Origin: Cryptomeria japonica
Lineage: Eukaryota > Streptophyta > Pinopsida > Cupressales > Cupressaceae
Direction of reading: 5' to 3'
Length of the DNA stretch: 64,000 nt
Assembly (NCBI RefSeq): GCF_030272615.1
Contig: NC_081405.1
Location: forward strand, 572,852,252 to 572,916,251
Positions 20,881 through 32,754 of this stretch are shown here, piece after piece. The number at the start of each line of letters is the position of its first letter. Position 1 is the first letter of the stretch. Made by a program: the position numbers and the translations under genes. The notes below the pieces were generated by a model. It searched no databases. It was not told the DNA's origin and saw only the letters and a program-made list of their open reading frames with translations.

Positions 20881-23800
20881 GTTTCAGCCCTACCGAAAAC
20901 CTTATGCGGTAAATTTTTTTTGTTTGTTTTGTTTTAAATAATAATTTTGTTTAATAAAGTTATATATATATATATTAACTGTATATTAAATCTAGGGTTT
21001 TTTCTTTTTTTTTAATAAATGTTGATATTCTTTTATTTTGAAACCATTTAAACAGATAAGTTAAAGTCATCAGTTTAAAAAATCAATGTACATATTTCCT
21101 TTTGTTTTAAATGCCTTGCAGCTAAAAGTAAAATAAGATAGTTTATTTAATCCTTAGATTTATTTTCTGCAAGTAATTAAATTTGACAGAAGTAAATAAG
21201 TTCAAATAGCAACTATTTAAATCTAGAAAATATTAAAATGAATCTTTAGAGATGACTATAATAACTTTTAGATTTTATTTTTTGCAAATAAATAAAATGA
21301 CAGATTTAAATAAACTAACTTTTGCACTTCCTTGTATAGATCTAAATGTTTTATTTCCAGCCTACTACATGCATGCAAATCTATTTCATTCCTTTCTTAT
21401 TTTATTCTATTTTAAATTCATAAAAGAATAAATTAAATTTCTTGCTTTTCAAAATATTATATACACAACAAAAGTTATTTTTCAGAATTATAGAAAACTA
21501 AAACCAGAAATACTCATTTCTTTTCTATAGAATAGCATAAATAAATATTACATTTCTTTAAAACATATTTCCAAGACACTATCGTCACTTTTACAAATGG
21601 GTCTCTCATTTCTAATAAATGAGGACTTTCAAAGAATAATAATTACATTTACAAATATTTTTCTGCAACAAATAACTTTAGCCAGTTCTACTTCTCCTAT
21701 TTCTTTCTTTCAACAACCTGCAAATAAATCATAGACTATGACCATGGAGTGCTTACCTCCTAGCCTAGGCTAACTAGTAGCCACCCCCGAGCTTGGAGAA
21801 CCAAGCCCTACACAGGTAACACACATGCAAATACAACAAACAAGGGAAAATAATCACAAACATATTCCCAACCAAGACTACACTGCACCACACAATGTGA
21901 TGTCTTTACACGGGTGGTAGTGGACCAAATACCCCGAGGAGACTACAAGTCTAGTAAAACACATAGCCACCGCATGGAAAACAAGATATATCTTAAGTAT
22001 AATAATCCCCCCATCCTTATGCCCCTCAAGGCATTCATGCCTTATTTCCCTCCTCATGGCCCCCAAATGCATAAAGAAGCCATGCAGCAAGGGTCACATA
22101 AATATCCCTTGAGATCACTCTCAGAATGAGAGCCTCTCACTCGAGGGCTGTCATACTTCTACCAACCACAAGAACCTCATCTCTCCCAAGAGTAGGAGGT
22201 CTTGGTTACTGTCAAAACACAGAATGTACATAAGAGTAAAATGCAGAACACAAAATAAATTTTCATAGGGGAAAAATACAAGAAACTAGACTTTTCACAC
22301 AAGCAAATCTTTTCAACATAACATGCAATATAAAAACAATACAAAGAGAAATTTAACCAACCTTCAACTGCCCAAAGGTATGCTAGTTTAGTTGAGGATG
22401 AGCAACCCAATTCCACAAATTCCTTGCTTCTCTACACTTAGCCAATTTTCTAAAACCAATTCTATCTTTTCAAAATTGCATTGTCTCCAAAAATGGAGAG
22501 TGGGTGATTACCTACAAAATCTCACATTCTTGCCTAAGAAGACCTCAGTGAGAGTTCTCACAGGTTTCTAAAATTGAAAAAGGAAAAAGTCCCAAAAAGC
22601 TCAAAAGAGATCTCTTATTAAAAATGAAAGTTTACTAACCTAGATGTTTCCTTCTAAATTCAATTTTCGCACATCTTAGAAAACTCACTTTTTAGGGTGA
22701 CTAAACAACCACATGGGAGTTGTCACATGCCTAAAATTACTCCTAACCCTTAGGTATACCTTATGGGCTTTAGGAAACACCTTTAAACTACCCCAATGAG
22801 TCCATATAACCCCTTTTAAACCCATGTGAAGTTAACTTTCGGGTCAAACCTAAGTTGACCACCCCAAAGATTCTTTAGCCATGGAAAATATAGAACCACA
22901 TTAAATTAATTGAAAAAGCTATGGTTAAACAACTCCCTCCAAGAGACAATTCAAAAATCAAAACATAATCAACACGTGTCAAGTGACACAATAAAAATAC
23001 TTTTACAAAATTACACATGAAATTTTGTCTCTTGTTGGATTTACACAAATTAACAAAATTCAATTTAACACACATGCACATTTACTTTCACAAATAAAAT
23101 ATGATACAAATGGGGTGTTATCTCTCCAAATAGACAAACCCTGGTTTTACGAACGTACATAGGTCTAGGTTTGGTTCTCCATAATATTTCCATGGTCACA
23201 TGGATAATTTTCCTACGCATCTCAATTACACATTAGTAATTCCAAATAACCTCATATAATATAAAACACATGAATAAGAATACACATCAAACACTCTACA
23301 TACAATATAACATTTAAACAATTCAATACATCTTACATCCAAATAACTCACATAAGCAATTATCATAATTCTCATAATTTTAATCCATAAATAAAACATG
23401 CATCCTATTTCTATCATCATAGTAAAGTCCTACAAATCCAATAATGACATATATCATCTCAAATTTATCCTATTCTAGAATCATATAGAGTTCTATATCA
23501 TAAAGCATATAAATAAAGCATCCATATATATCAATGTTATCCAAATCATGAAATCATATAAGTTCTAAATCCATAATGCATAAAATAAAGCATCCGTAAT
23601 AGTCTCAACATGAAAAATACTAAAATGCTAGGATGAGTCGGGGTAGGGCCTCACAAATGATTCCTAAGATTGTCACTTCAATTAAATAATTACTGAATTT
23701 TTTTAATTGCTTTCTTGTAAATGAATGCTTTAAATAAAAGGTTACTTTATTATAAGTATGATTTCTTAATTGAGATTACTCTACAAACATCTGATTAAAA

Positions 23801-24007
23801 TATCTTGAAACAATAGTAGACCAGTGCCTTCACCCCTGACATAATGTTGTAGTTAGTAAATTACTAAATTTAACTTTGATTTGAAAGACCAATAAGACAC
23901 AAGGCAACACCTTCAGCATGCACTCCTCCCACTTCTCCTACTACCACTCTCCTAGTTCTATTCCTTATTTTGAAATACTGAATGCATTCTCTAGCCACTA
24001 GTGAAGC

Positions 24008-25978
24008 TTATTCAAGGTCTAAGTCATACTCCACTTCCATGAGTGCTTTTATTTTGAGTTCCTTTTTAGTAGCTAGAGTTGTCTTCCATCTTCCTTCAAT
24101 GTGATCTAGCAAGTCTGATGGGATAATCCCATATAATTCACTAGGAGTCCTACAAAAATTGTGCAAGTTCCAAATCAGGGCATCCTCAATTTTCCTTTTA
24201 TCTTCTTCATTACTGATGGCATATCTCCTTCCAACACTACCCAGACCTCCAAACTCTTTGATCCCATGCACCAACTCATCAATTGTTGGAGCTTTGTTCC
24301 TCCCACTTCTTCTAACCTCCTTTATTTCAACATCTGATAAGGTGTCAGTAATATCACCTTCTTTCTCATCCTTTTTAGGCTTTGAATCACTCTTTTTCTT
24401 TCTGGTGTAGGTCACTCCTACTGGTCTATCTTTACTTGGTGAAGATACTGGAGTACTTAGAGCCTTTTCCTTTGAGTATGTTGCAGGCTTGGTTGCTGCA
24501 ACCTCCTTAGATTTTGTCTTTTTCACTTTCTTCTTTCCACCTGTTGATTCTTAATATTTATCAGGTGTGACCCCTGCTTGCACACTCACACCGGTGGAAG
24601 TAGTGGCACTAGATGATTCACCTCCATATTTCTTATCGAGGGTATCAATCATTTTCCTTACTTTTATTTTTATGATAGGCACCTAAAGTTCCTGTTTAAT
24701 TTTAGAGTTTGCCTCCTCATATGTTCCAAACCTCTTTGCCTTCGAGTCTACCAGTTTAGACAAAAGCATATTGATATGAATTTTAACAAGATCCACTGCA
24801 ACCTCATACCCCATAGGTGGAACCCAAAAAGTTCTAGGTTGATTTGCTTGAATAATACAACAATTTGTGTCTACAAGAAAACATATGTTGTCTTTGTATT
24901 TCTGCACTATTCCAGTTGGAATTTTTTCTCTCTTGTGCATCCTAATTTGGAATTCCTTAAAATATCCCCACATTGCTTCCCCAAATTTATTTCCCAGGTC
25001 CCTAATCATTTCACCTATCTGAACCATAATAGGCTTCTCCTGTGACCATACTAGACTACCCTTACCAGGAAAATATTTTTGCACATAGAAAAATATACAT
25101 ACCAGTAGAGAGCCATATTTGAAAGACTTCTTCTTATCCTTCTTTATTCTTTCCATGTTCACTATGAATTGACTTTGAATCATCTCACATATATCATATG
25201 TTGCATCTTCTTTGATAATTCAATATCCAGTATGGATGGCACCGCTCAACACACTATTCATCCAACTTGATTTATAAACCCTATATCCCAACACTATGGA
25301 GGCAAATATTACTTTGACATCCTCAATATGGGTGATTGCCATTGCTCTACTATCAAAATGGGATTTGGTTATCTGGGTAAGTTCAGTTGATGAAATCATT
25401 CTTAGGGTTAATGCTTCACCAGTTGCACTGAACCCTGCCACTCTTTGAATAACCTCCTTTATGATCTTGATTGGAGCATTACCTTCTAGCCACAAAAAAT
25501 GATCATGAACCCTGCTCAGTACATATCTAACCCAATCACCATGAAACTGATCAGGAAAGTCAACAACATTAGCCAAACCTTTTGTCTTCAGAGGTAGAAA
25601 TTCTACTTTTAATTTATTATTGTCACATAACCCATCAAACTCATTTTGAATGAACTTATCTCAAATTTATTCAAGATTGAAATGAATGAAGGAGCAAATA
25701 TCTTCTACCAACAATACACTAGATGACACAAATGATAAAGCACCGGTCTTATCAATTTCACTGGCTTTCATCCAGTGCAGCTTGAACTCGGGTTGGGGTT
25801 CCTTGATAGCTTCAACCAACATAGGAGTCAATAACGGTGCTACCATGATGACCTTCAAAAAATATTTTCTCAGATGTGGTTGAAAACCCTTCCCTAGGGA
25901 ATACCAAACACCACTATCGCTTTGCTTGAATTTTCCACACAAACAAAGCTTGGCAAATTTCAAAACCTTTGATCGCAC
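24008..25978 (-). pseudogene. unrecognised retrotransposon-associated ORF of about 650 codons
   Basis: Four open pieces (25978-25667, 25576-25220, 25183-24683 and 24526-24008) lie in one frame, separated by single stops, so they were one protein. The N-terminal half has a WYSLGKGF region and a WVRYVLSRVHDHFLWLEG region. The middle is hydrophobic and mixed (FKYGSLLVCIFFYVQKYF). The C-terminal third is Lys-rich (KKKVKKTKSKE, RKKKSDSKPKKDEKE) and then returns to a folded-looking SVGRRYAISNEEDKRKIEDA. I recognise no catalytic motif. It may be an accessory or divergent gag protein of a retroelement. The start codon is uncertain. Confidence 0.6.
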
Positions 25979-26299
25979 AGGAGCTCAAGAAAGTTCACAA
26001 GAAGTTAGTGTAAATGAAAGTGTGTTAAAATTTCCTTATTTATCCATGGAGATTTACCGGCGCTAGAATCCAATGGTTAGATTTGAAACTCACAACTTAA
26101 AGTACACTGATTTGACTTTACCAGTTATTTGTTGCCGATACCGGTACACAAATAAATAACTCACAAGAAAAAAGTTCAATTAAGAACTTTTATACCAGCT
26201 TCAATGCATCACAACTATGCAGATAAAGACATCCTTATATTTTTTGAGGGGATTCAAGAATAATCTTACCATATGTGCTCCCCCTAGGCATCAATATGC

Positions 26300-27735
26300 C
26301 TAGTTAGAAGAAGAACTGTCATCATTGATGGATGATGACTTCATTTCAGAATGTCCTTTTCCTTCTTTTCCTTCATCCTTCTTGATCCATGTCTTTTTCA
26401 TCTCATTTTGTATTTCTTCAGTTCTCTTCTTTCCTTTTAGGTCATTTTGCTCTTTCTTTTTGCTAAATTGGTTCTTGTCTACAGATCGGTTGTAGGATCG
26501 GCTCCTACATTCTCTGGCTAAGTGGCTGATCTTATGGCAATTAAAGCATGCCATACCAGTTGTCTTCCATGGTCCTAAATTATTTCTCTGACTCATTTTC
26601 ATTGTGCAATTTCCTACAACATGACCAAGATTACCACACGAGAAATAGGTGGCATTCAATTGATTACTCCTTTTGTTAGGACTGACTGGTTTGAACGATG
26701 GTCTTGATACATTTGTCTTGAATCTACATTCTTCAGATCTATGTCCAAACTTATTACATGTGAAGAAATGTCTAGTAAATCTTCTTCCATTTTACTTACT
26801 ACTAGATTGAGATTTGCACTCATAAGCAGTGTGGCCATACTTATGACAATTATGGTAATAACCATCAAAGGTGAAAGTCTTGTTTTGACTAACCGGTTTG
26901 TTTCTACAGTCATTGGTCTTATGACCCAGCTTACCACAATGATTACAAGAGAATTTGGAAGACTTAATACCTTTGTCTTTTGGATGGTTTCTTTTATCAT
27001 CGTTCATCTTTTTGGATTTAGATGTTTCTCTAGTTTCCATAGGACCTAAACCAGGGTAACCAAGGCTAGTTGTATCCTATGTTCTTCTTCGAGCTTTCAA
27101 CGGTTTATCTACCTTCTCAGAGCTTTCATTGAACTTTCTCAGCTTCTCATTTCTCTCATTCTCAATTTTCAACTCACTCTTGAGCTGTTCAATCTCTTTC
27201 ATCAACTTCTCCTTTTCTTTTGCATTGTCATTTAGATGTTTGTGTATATATTCATTCTCTTGAGTTAGAACTTAGATTTCTTCATGTTTCTCAATCATGA
27301 TTGCATCATTTTCTCTCAAAGCATCTTCAGCAAGCCTCCTGGCTCTTTCAGCTTTTGATAGTTCTTCTTCTGCCTCCCTTTTTCTTTCATCAACACTTCT
27401 GCTAGCTTCTGGTATCTTAGTCATTCTCAGGGCCTAACCTTCTTGTTCTATTTTGAGATGAGTAATTTCTTCGGTCAGCTTCTTATTCTTTTCCATGAGT
27501 TCTGAGATTGCTTCTTCAGCTTCTTCAGATCCACTCTATTCAGAGAGTTGATCTATGATATCTTGATTCTCATTTAGTTGTTGAGCTGATTCCTTCCTTT
27601 TTGCAAGATATTTTCTCAGTCTCTCTTTCAGCTGAGCAATGATTTCATTGGCTTCATCAATCTTCTTCTGATACCGATACTCTTCCATGATCTTTATCCT
27701 CAAGTTGTCAAGCTTCACTTCAGAGGAACTAAAGC
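26300..27735 (-). pseudogene. coiled-coil protein with five zinc knuckles (gag-like)
   Basis: One minus-strand frame runs from the primer site to 26300 with a few stops. The first half is a long coiled coil rich in Glu, Lys and Leu (for example KLRKFNESSEKVDK). Five CX2CX4HX4C-like knuckles follow. Knuckle 1 (CNHCGKLGHKTNDC) and knuckle 5 (CFNCHKISHLAREC) are complete. Knuckle 2 (YHNCHKYGHTAYEC), 3 (FFTCNKFGHRSEEC) and 4 (YFSCGNLGHVVGNC) each lack only the first Cys, replaced by Tyr, Phe and Tyr. Knuckles indicate nucleic-acid binding, as in gag. No capsid domain is visible. Confidence 0.72.
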
Positions 27736-27748
27736 TCTAATACCAATT
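27735..27748 (-). promoter_or_regulatory. primer-binding site of element C
   Basis: The minus strand reads TTGGTATTAGAGC directly after the LTR. It is the initiator-Met type with one C to T change. Confidence 0.7.
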
Positions 27749-27749
27749 C

Positions 27750-29093
27750 TTAGTCCCAACCGGTACTGAGAGGGGAGGGGTGAATCAATACATTATCGGT
27801 TTTCACCAATTGAAACTTTACTTTAAGTTTGAACTAATTAACCATTCACCAATATAAACATTTACTGCAAAACATTAAGTATACATGAAAAGATAAACAA
27901 AGACATACAAATTTATCTCATGGAAACCCAATAGGGAGAAAACCACGGTGTGAGTAGGAACTCACAAAATTTGTATTCTTATGAAGTACGCTCAGTTAAG
28001 AGCCATCCTTGTTAGGATATTACAAAGACACTGTTAGGTTCCACCAGGTTAAGGGATTTTGAACAAGGCTAGTTAGTGCCTTTACCTTGTCAAAGGTAGC
28101 CTGCTTAAAGGACTTAGAACATCAATCAAGATGTCACCTGGTTAAGGGATTTTTACAATGGGACCTGTTAAAGTCCACCTTGTTAAGGGATTTAAGTTGC
28201 AGTTGTTAGAAAGCAACAGATTGATGATCTGCTAAAAACTTAGCCTGGTCAAATCACACTGAAGCATCAACCTAGATCTGCATTGGTTGTGCTTGTTCTA
28301 CACAACTATGATCTGCTAAATGCACTATCAACTCTTCCTTTTGTCGATTTGCTAATCCTTGAATACCACAGTGCCAGTCCTCTGTCACTCGAGTTAACAC
28401 TCTGTGAAACTCCACTCTACCGATCTTCTGTCATTCGGCTCTCTAGTCTCTTAAAACTCCCCCTGTGTCCACTTTCACATTATCTTAATTCACCTTAACA
28501 ACAACCATCTCAAGAATGAGATATGTGTATTTTTAGACCCTTTTAGTCTATCGCCAACTTTCCCTCCAAAACATACCTTTCAAAATTCCGTTGTCAGGCC
28601 TTAAATTATGCCTCTAAAATAATGCAGGAATCTCTGTCAATATAGTTGAACATGCCGATAAGTCCACCGGTTGACTGAGAGAAGACTCCCAATTTAGCTG
28701 GTTGTAACTGAATGTTACCAGTCTATCGGTTACCGACTCTTCCGGTGTACTGAGCAAAACCTGTCTAGCCAATTTCCTCTTGTATACTGGTCTGTTCTTT
28801 TCTTAGTTGGTGAACCTCTTTTGTGTCGATATACTCTTTGCTACCTGATCTTCTTACTATTCGGCGGTCTACTCACTACTTGCTGGTCTACTCACTTCTT
28901 GCCAGTCTACTCACTGCCGATGGACTGTGCTGATCTACTCACCATTACCCGATCTTCGTACTGTTTGCCGGTCTACTCACTGCTTGCCGATTTACTTACT
29001 GCCGATGGACTGTGAAGACTAAGGAGATGATGTTGCCAACAATGACAACCATACCATTTACTGGTCATACAAAATAGTAATAGAATGCCAACA
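27750..29093 (-). repeat. element C 5' LTR (about 1.34 kb)
   Basis: In minus orientation it starts TGTTGGCATTC (right edge 29093). It ends near 27750 after the ATTCACCCCTCCCC and ACCGGTT words typical of the copia LTRs here. The inner edge is uncertain by a few bases because the terminal CA is not clear. It contains repeated GTTAAGGGATTT words at 28050-28195. Confidence 0.7.
28862..29010. repeat. minisatellite in element C LTR
   Basis: A unit of about 20 bp close to TTGCCGGTCTACTCACTG is repeated with changes about six times, mixed with GCCGATGGACTGTG words. Confidence 0.75.
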
Positions 29094-29099
29094 TATTAC

Positions 29100-30050
29100 C
29101 TTGTAATAACATTGTTCTAGCAACATCAACAATTGTTCCGTTCATCCTTTCTGCTGCACCATTTTGTTGTGGTGTCCTTGGAGCAGACAACTGTCTTTTG
29201 ATACCCTATTCATCATAATACTTGACAACTTCATCAGATGTGAATTCTCCTCCTTGGTCAGATCTTAAGCATTTCAAGTTTTTACCTGTCTCATTCTCAA
29301 CTAGAGCTTTAAATACTTTAAATTTACTAAAGGCTTCAGATTTCTCCTTTAGGAATGTAACCCACATCATCTTAGAATAATCATTGGTAAAAAGCATGAA
29401 ATATCTATCACCAAAATAGCTATTTGTTCTCATAGGACCATAGAGATCAGTATGAACCAAATCCAAAATATTTTTAGATGAACACTTCTTTCTCTTAAAT
29501 GAAATAGAGGTCATCTTACCAATTTGATAGTCTTTACATATCATATTATCTAGTTTAACAATATATGGTAATCCTCTCACAACACTAGACTTGCTTACCT
29601 TTACCAAGTTATCAAAATTCATATGACAACATCTCTTGTGCCATAACCAACTATCTTCCATTTTTGCAACTAGAGAACTAGAGACATTATCATTTAAATG
29701 AAATAATTTCCCTCTTGTTTGTTTTCCGGTAGCAATCAATTCACCATTTTCTCCAAGAATTTTGCAGATTCCACCATTAAACTCAAGGAAATAACCTTTA
29801 TCATTGAGTTGTCCAACACTTAATATATTATGTTTTAGACCATCAACCCAAAATACATCATCAATATTATTCTTCCCATTCAAAGAAATATGACCTTTAC
29901 CTTTCACCATGCAAGGAGAGTAATTTCCAAATCTAACAACACCTCCATCAAATTCATTAAGAGTTAAGAACTTACTCTTATCTCTGGTCATATGATGTGA
30001 ACAACCACTGTGTATAATCTATTCATTGTTGTTTTCTACATGAGAAACCA
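29100..30050 (-). pseudogene. copia D protease end and integrase
   Basis: The protease motif reads IIHSGCSHHMT, so the catalytic Asp of the family's D-S-G is His, with a TAG just before it where Trp is usual. The zinc-binding domain has WHKRCCH. Its Cys pair is damaged (ICKDYQIGKM, Tyr for the second Cys). The integrase core keeps Asp in VHTDLYGPM, Asp in RSDQGGEF and, after a TAG at 29206 in a Gln-like position, Glu in NGAAERMN. The open stretch is 29206-29991. Confidence 0.87.
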
Positions 30051-30066
30051 ATGCATTCTCATCAGA

Positions 30067-31081
30067 CTATTCCTCCTTTACAGCTACAAACACAATCTCT
30101 TCATTATCATCTTCATCTTCAAATTCTTCATCGGTCACACCTTCATCCACTGCAACATAACAATGTTTTCTGCCTTTCCCTTTGAATTTCTTGAACTTAT
30201 CTTTCTTATCGGTGTTAGGGCAGTTAGCAGCAATATGACCTATCTTGCTACAAGAGAAACACTTTAAAGGTAACTTTCCTTGAAACTCACTTGTGCCTCT
30301 TGGAAATCTCTTGGCTAGCAGTGCTTCAAGTTTCATTACTTGGTCTTCATTGTCTTCACTTACCTGGTTACCTCCATGAATAGATCTGTACTCATGACTT
30401 AGACATACATTCTTTCCTATTCTAGCAGATGAACCAATAACAAAAGCTTTAAAAGAAGATTCAATAGATTTTCCTACACTATTGTCAAAACTATTTAACT
30501 CAAAGGCTATAAGCTTACCAATCAATCAGTCAACAATTACCTTATCCTTTGAAATGGATCTCAATTCTTGGATTTCTGATACTCTAATAGCATACTGAGT
30601 TTGAAGATTTTTTGTGCATTTTACTTACCACCACATCATCATCATCAATTTTACCATCAACACCTTTTATACTGCCAACAACTTCTTTAATTCTCTAACA
30701 ATACTGTGCAATGTTTTCTCCTTCTTGCATTTTCATATCATCAAATTTTCCTCTCAAGCTTTCCTCTTTTTCTCTTTGTACATACTCATCTCCTGCATGA
30801 ATTGTTTCTAATTTTTTCTAAACCTCATGTGCGGTTTCCAATCCTTGAACATCAATATATTCAGAATTAGATAAAGTACTTACAATAGCTTCAAGGGCTT
30901 GCATATTCTCTTGTTGATCTTTAAGTTCATCCAGTGTCAAGGGAGCAGTAGTAGGAGCCACATAAGTTGTTTCAACATGTTTCTAGTATTGAGCACCAAG
31001 ACCTTTGAGATATATCTTCATTCTATCTTTCCAGATCTTATAGTTATCCTTGTTGAATTTCAAACCCTCTTTCTTCATCAT
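30067..31081 (-). pseudogene. copia D gag
   Basis: The start at 31081 gives MMKKEGLKFNKDNYKIWKDR, the N-terminal pattern of copia gag. A UBN2-like capsid region with stops follows, then after a frameshift the open stretch 30525-30067. That stretch carries an intact CCHC knuckle (CFSCSKIGHIAANC) and a Lys-rich tail. Gag forms the particle and binds RNA. Confidence 0.82.
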
Positions 31082-31143
31082 CTCGTCTTCCTCAAAATAT
31101 TTGCCTCAAGTGGTTAAGATTTTCTGCACACAGAGGACCAAAA

Positions 31144-31160
31144 CTCTGATACCAATTATT
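31144..31160 (-). promoter_or_regulatory. primer-binding site of copia D
   Basis: The minus strand reads TTGGTATCAGAGT just inside the LTR, complementary to initiator-Met tRNA. Confidence 0.85.
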
Positions 31161-31167
31161 AATCTTA

Positions 31168-32749
31168 TGAAGATCCGGTTAATACTGAGAGGGGGGGGGA
31201 GGTGAATTAGTATTAACAACAACTTAAACTTTGAAATCAAATCCAACTTAAATTATATCTAAAACTTCTTAACACATATCTTCACTTCTACAATCAGATC
31301 TAACAACCTTTTAATCAGATTTGCTAAAACCATATATCATAATTATCAACATCTTTATCTCTTAATCAGTCATACCAATTTGATCATTCAATTAATCAAT
31401 CTTATCAAGTTCTTTATCTATTCATTTCTTATCAGTACTGGTAATCTCTGATAAACTTTAAATGACATATCATAACCGGTGTCTAAGAAATAATGCATGC
31501 AAACATAAATATCATGAAAAAAAATTCTAGACATAAACACCAATATTTTTGATGTGGAAACCCAAGTGGGAAAAACGACAGTGGGAATCGGTACCCACAA
31601 TAATTTGTACTCTTTTGAAGTATGCCCTGCTAGGAGCTTAGCCCGATTAGGAGCTTACAATACACCCTGTTATGAGTCATCCGGTTAAGGGATTTTCCTA
31701 TCACCCCATCTAGGAGCTTAATGATCTGTTAGGATAAACCTAGTTAGGGGATTTAAACACTCTTTTGTGAGCTGCCCTGCTAGGGGACTTATATGAGAAA
31801 GGCTTGTTAGGACCTATTTGGTTAAGGGATTTATGCTGCTGTAACTGTTAGGGAACAATAGTGAAAAATGATATATAATTTTGCACTTTCAACTTTCTAA
31901 ATCAGATCCAGTTATGCTTCACAATCTTCAACACTCAGAAAGATCTCTATCTTCTCTAGGATGGCTTAACTCATTCTCCTAATGTAACCGACACATAAAA
32001 CATCAATTGTGTTGCCCTAAATAGACATAACAAGTAAGGCAACCATAAAACCTAATTATATCTTGAATTTATAATATAGATAATAAGATGTCAATATACA
32101 GATCATTATAACAAATTAAAATGCAATATCAACCGTTGATTATTCACAACCCATCACAAAAATCCAATTTGTACAGAAGTCAAACCCTTAGAACATTCTG
32201 CTAAGCACTTTGCTCATTCCCAAGAAATTCTACCATCTTTTGTGCCAAAACACATTTCAAATTATTCACGTGGGTTGTTTCGTGTTATCTTCTTCATGTA
32301 GATTTGCCACCAATCACCATCAAATCAAAAATCATTTCCGGTTGAGTGAATTCATCACCGCTCCTAAAACCCTAGCACAACTCCATCAAAATTTCAAAAC
32401 ATGCCTTTTGCTAATCAACATAGGATGCGGTTTTGGTCACATACACAAATCCATCATAAAATCTTATGTCTCAAACCACAAGTTTCCAACCATCACCGAT
32501 TTATCGATTCCATCAAAATCTTTGCTTTTACCGGTTGAAGTCCTAATTCTTAGTCCTGTCGGTAAACCCTGTTAGACCAAATTACTTATCCAACAAGTTA
32601 GACATAAAAGTTCATCTGTAACCATCATCAAACATTAATTGACATAGGTTTCCATCAATGACAACACAAATAACTGATCATGTCATCATCATTCCTCTAC
32701 TGGTATAATCATCAACTCATCTGCATCAATTATGCCAATCATGCCAACA
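31168..32749 (-). repeat. copia D 5' LTR (about 1.58 kb)
   Basis: The minus strand starts TGTTGGCATGATTGG at 32749 and ends at about 31168 after ATTCACCTCCCCCCCCC. It contains the CTGTTAGGAGCTTAG-type short repeats near 31625-31830. The preceding sequence on this strand is repeat R. Confidence 0.8.
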
Positions 32750-32754
32750 CATAC

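Larger units (their letters stand above)
19780..23655 (-). repeat. solo LTR of 3876 bp (gypsy-type, minus orientation)
   Basis: On the plus strand it starts TGTCATGCCCAAAC and ends GGGGTAGGGCCTCACA. AATGA flanks both ends (19775-19779 and 23656-23660). In minus orientation it starts TGTGAGGCCCTACCCC, a start I associate with gypsy LTRs. It contains microsatellites, a 31-bp minisatellite and no supported ORF. Neither a polypurine tract nor a primer site adjoins it, so it is a solo LTR and unusually long. Confidence 0.87.
23661..29093 (-). mobile_element. pol-less LTR element (element C), 5' LTR and two ORFs
   Basis: Read on the minus strand the order is LTR (29093 to about 27750), initiator-Met-type primer site, coiled-coil plus zinc-knuckle ORF, a purine-rich GGGGGAG word near 26280, then a second long ORF ending at 24008. 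No protease, RT, RNase H or integrase can be found. No 3' LTR is visible, so the 3' end may be truncated. Its LTR starts abruptly in the integrase of the next element, which fits insertion into it. Confidence 0.62.
29094..32749 (-). mobile_element. Ty1/copia element D, 5' half
   Basis: On the minus strand: LTR (32749-31168), initiator-Met-type primer site, gag with a zinc knuckle, protease motif, GAG-pre-integrase zinc domain and integrase core. It stops at 29094 within integrase, exactly where the element C LTR begins. RT, RNase H and the 3' LTR are not found elsewhere in this orientation. Confidence 0.85.

Noticed and set aside
20559-20937. ORFs on both strands around the GC-rich block
   Set aside because: They are translations of the minisatellite; open frames on both strands over a repeat are expected by chance.
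21878-22416. Short ORFs on both strands within the giant LTR
   Set aside because: No family is recognised and they overlap each other. The region is inside a solo LTR with matched duplications.
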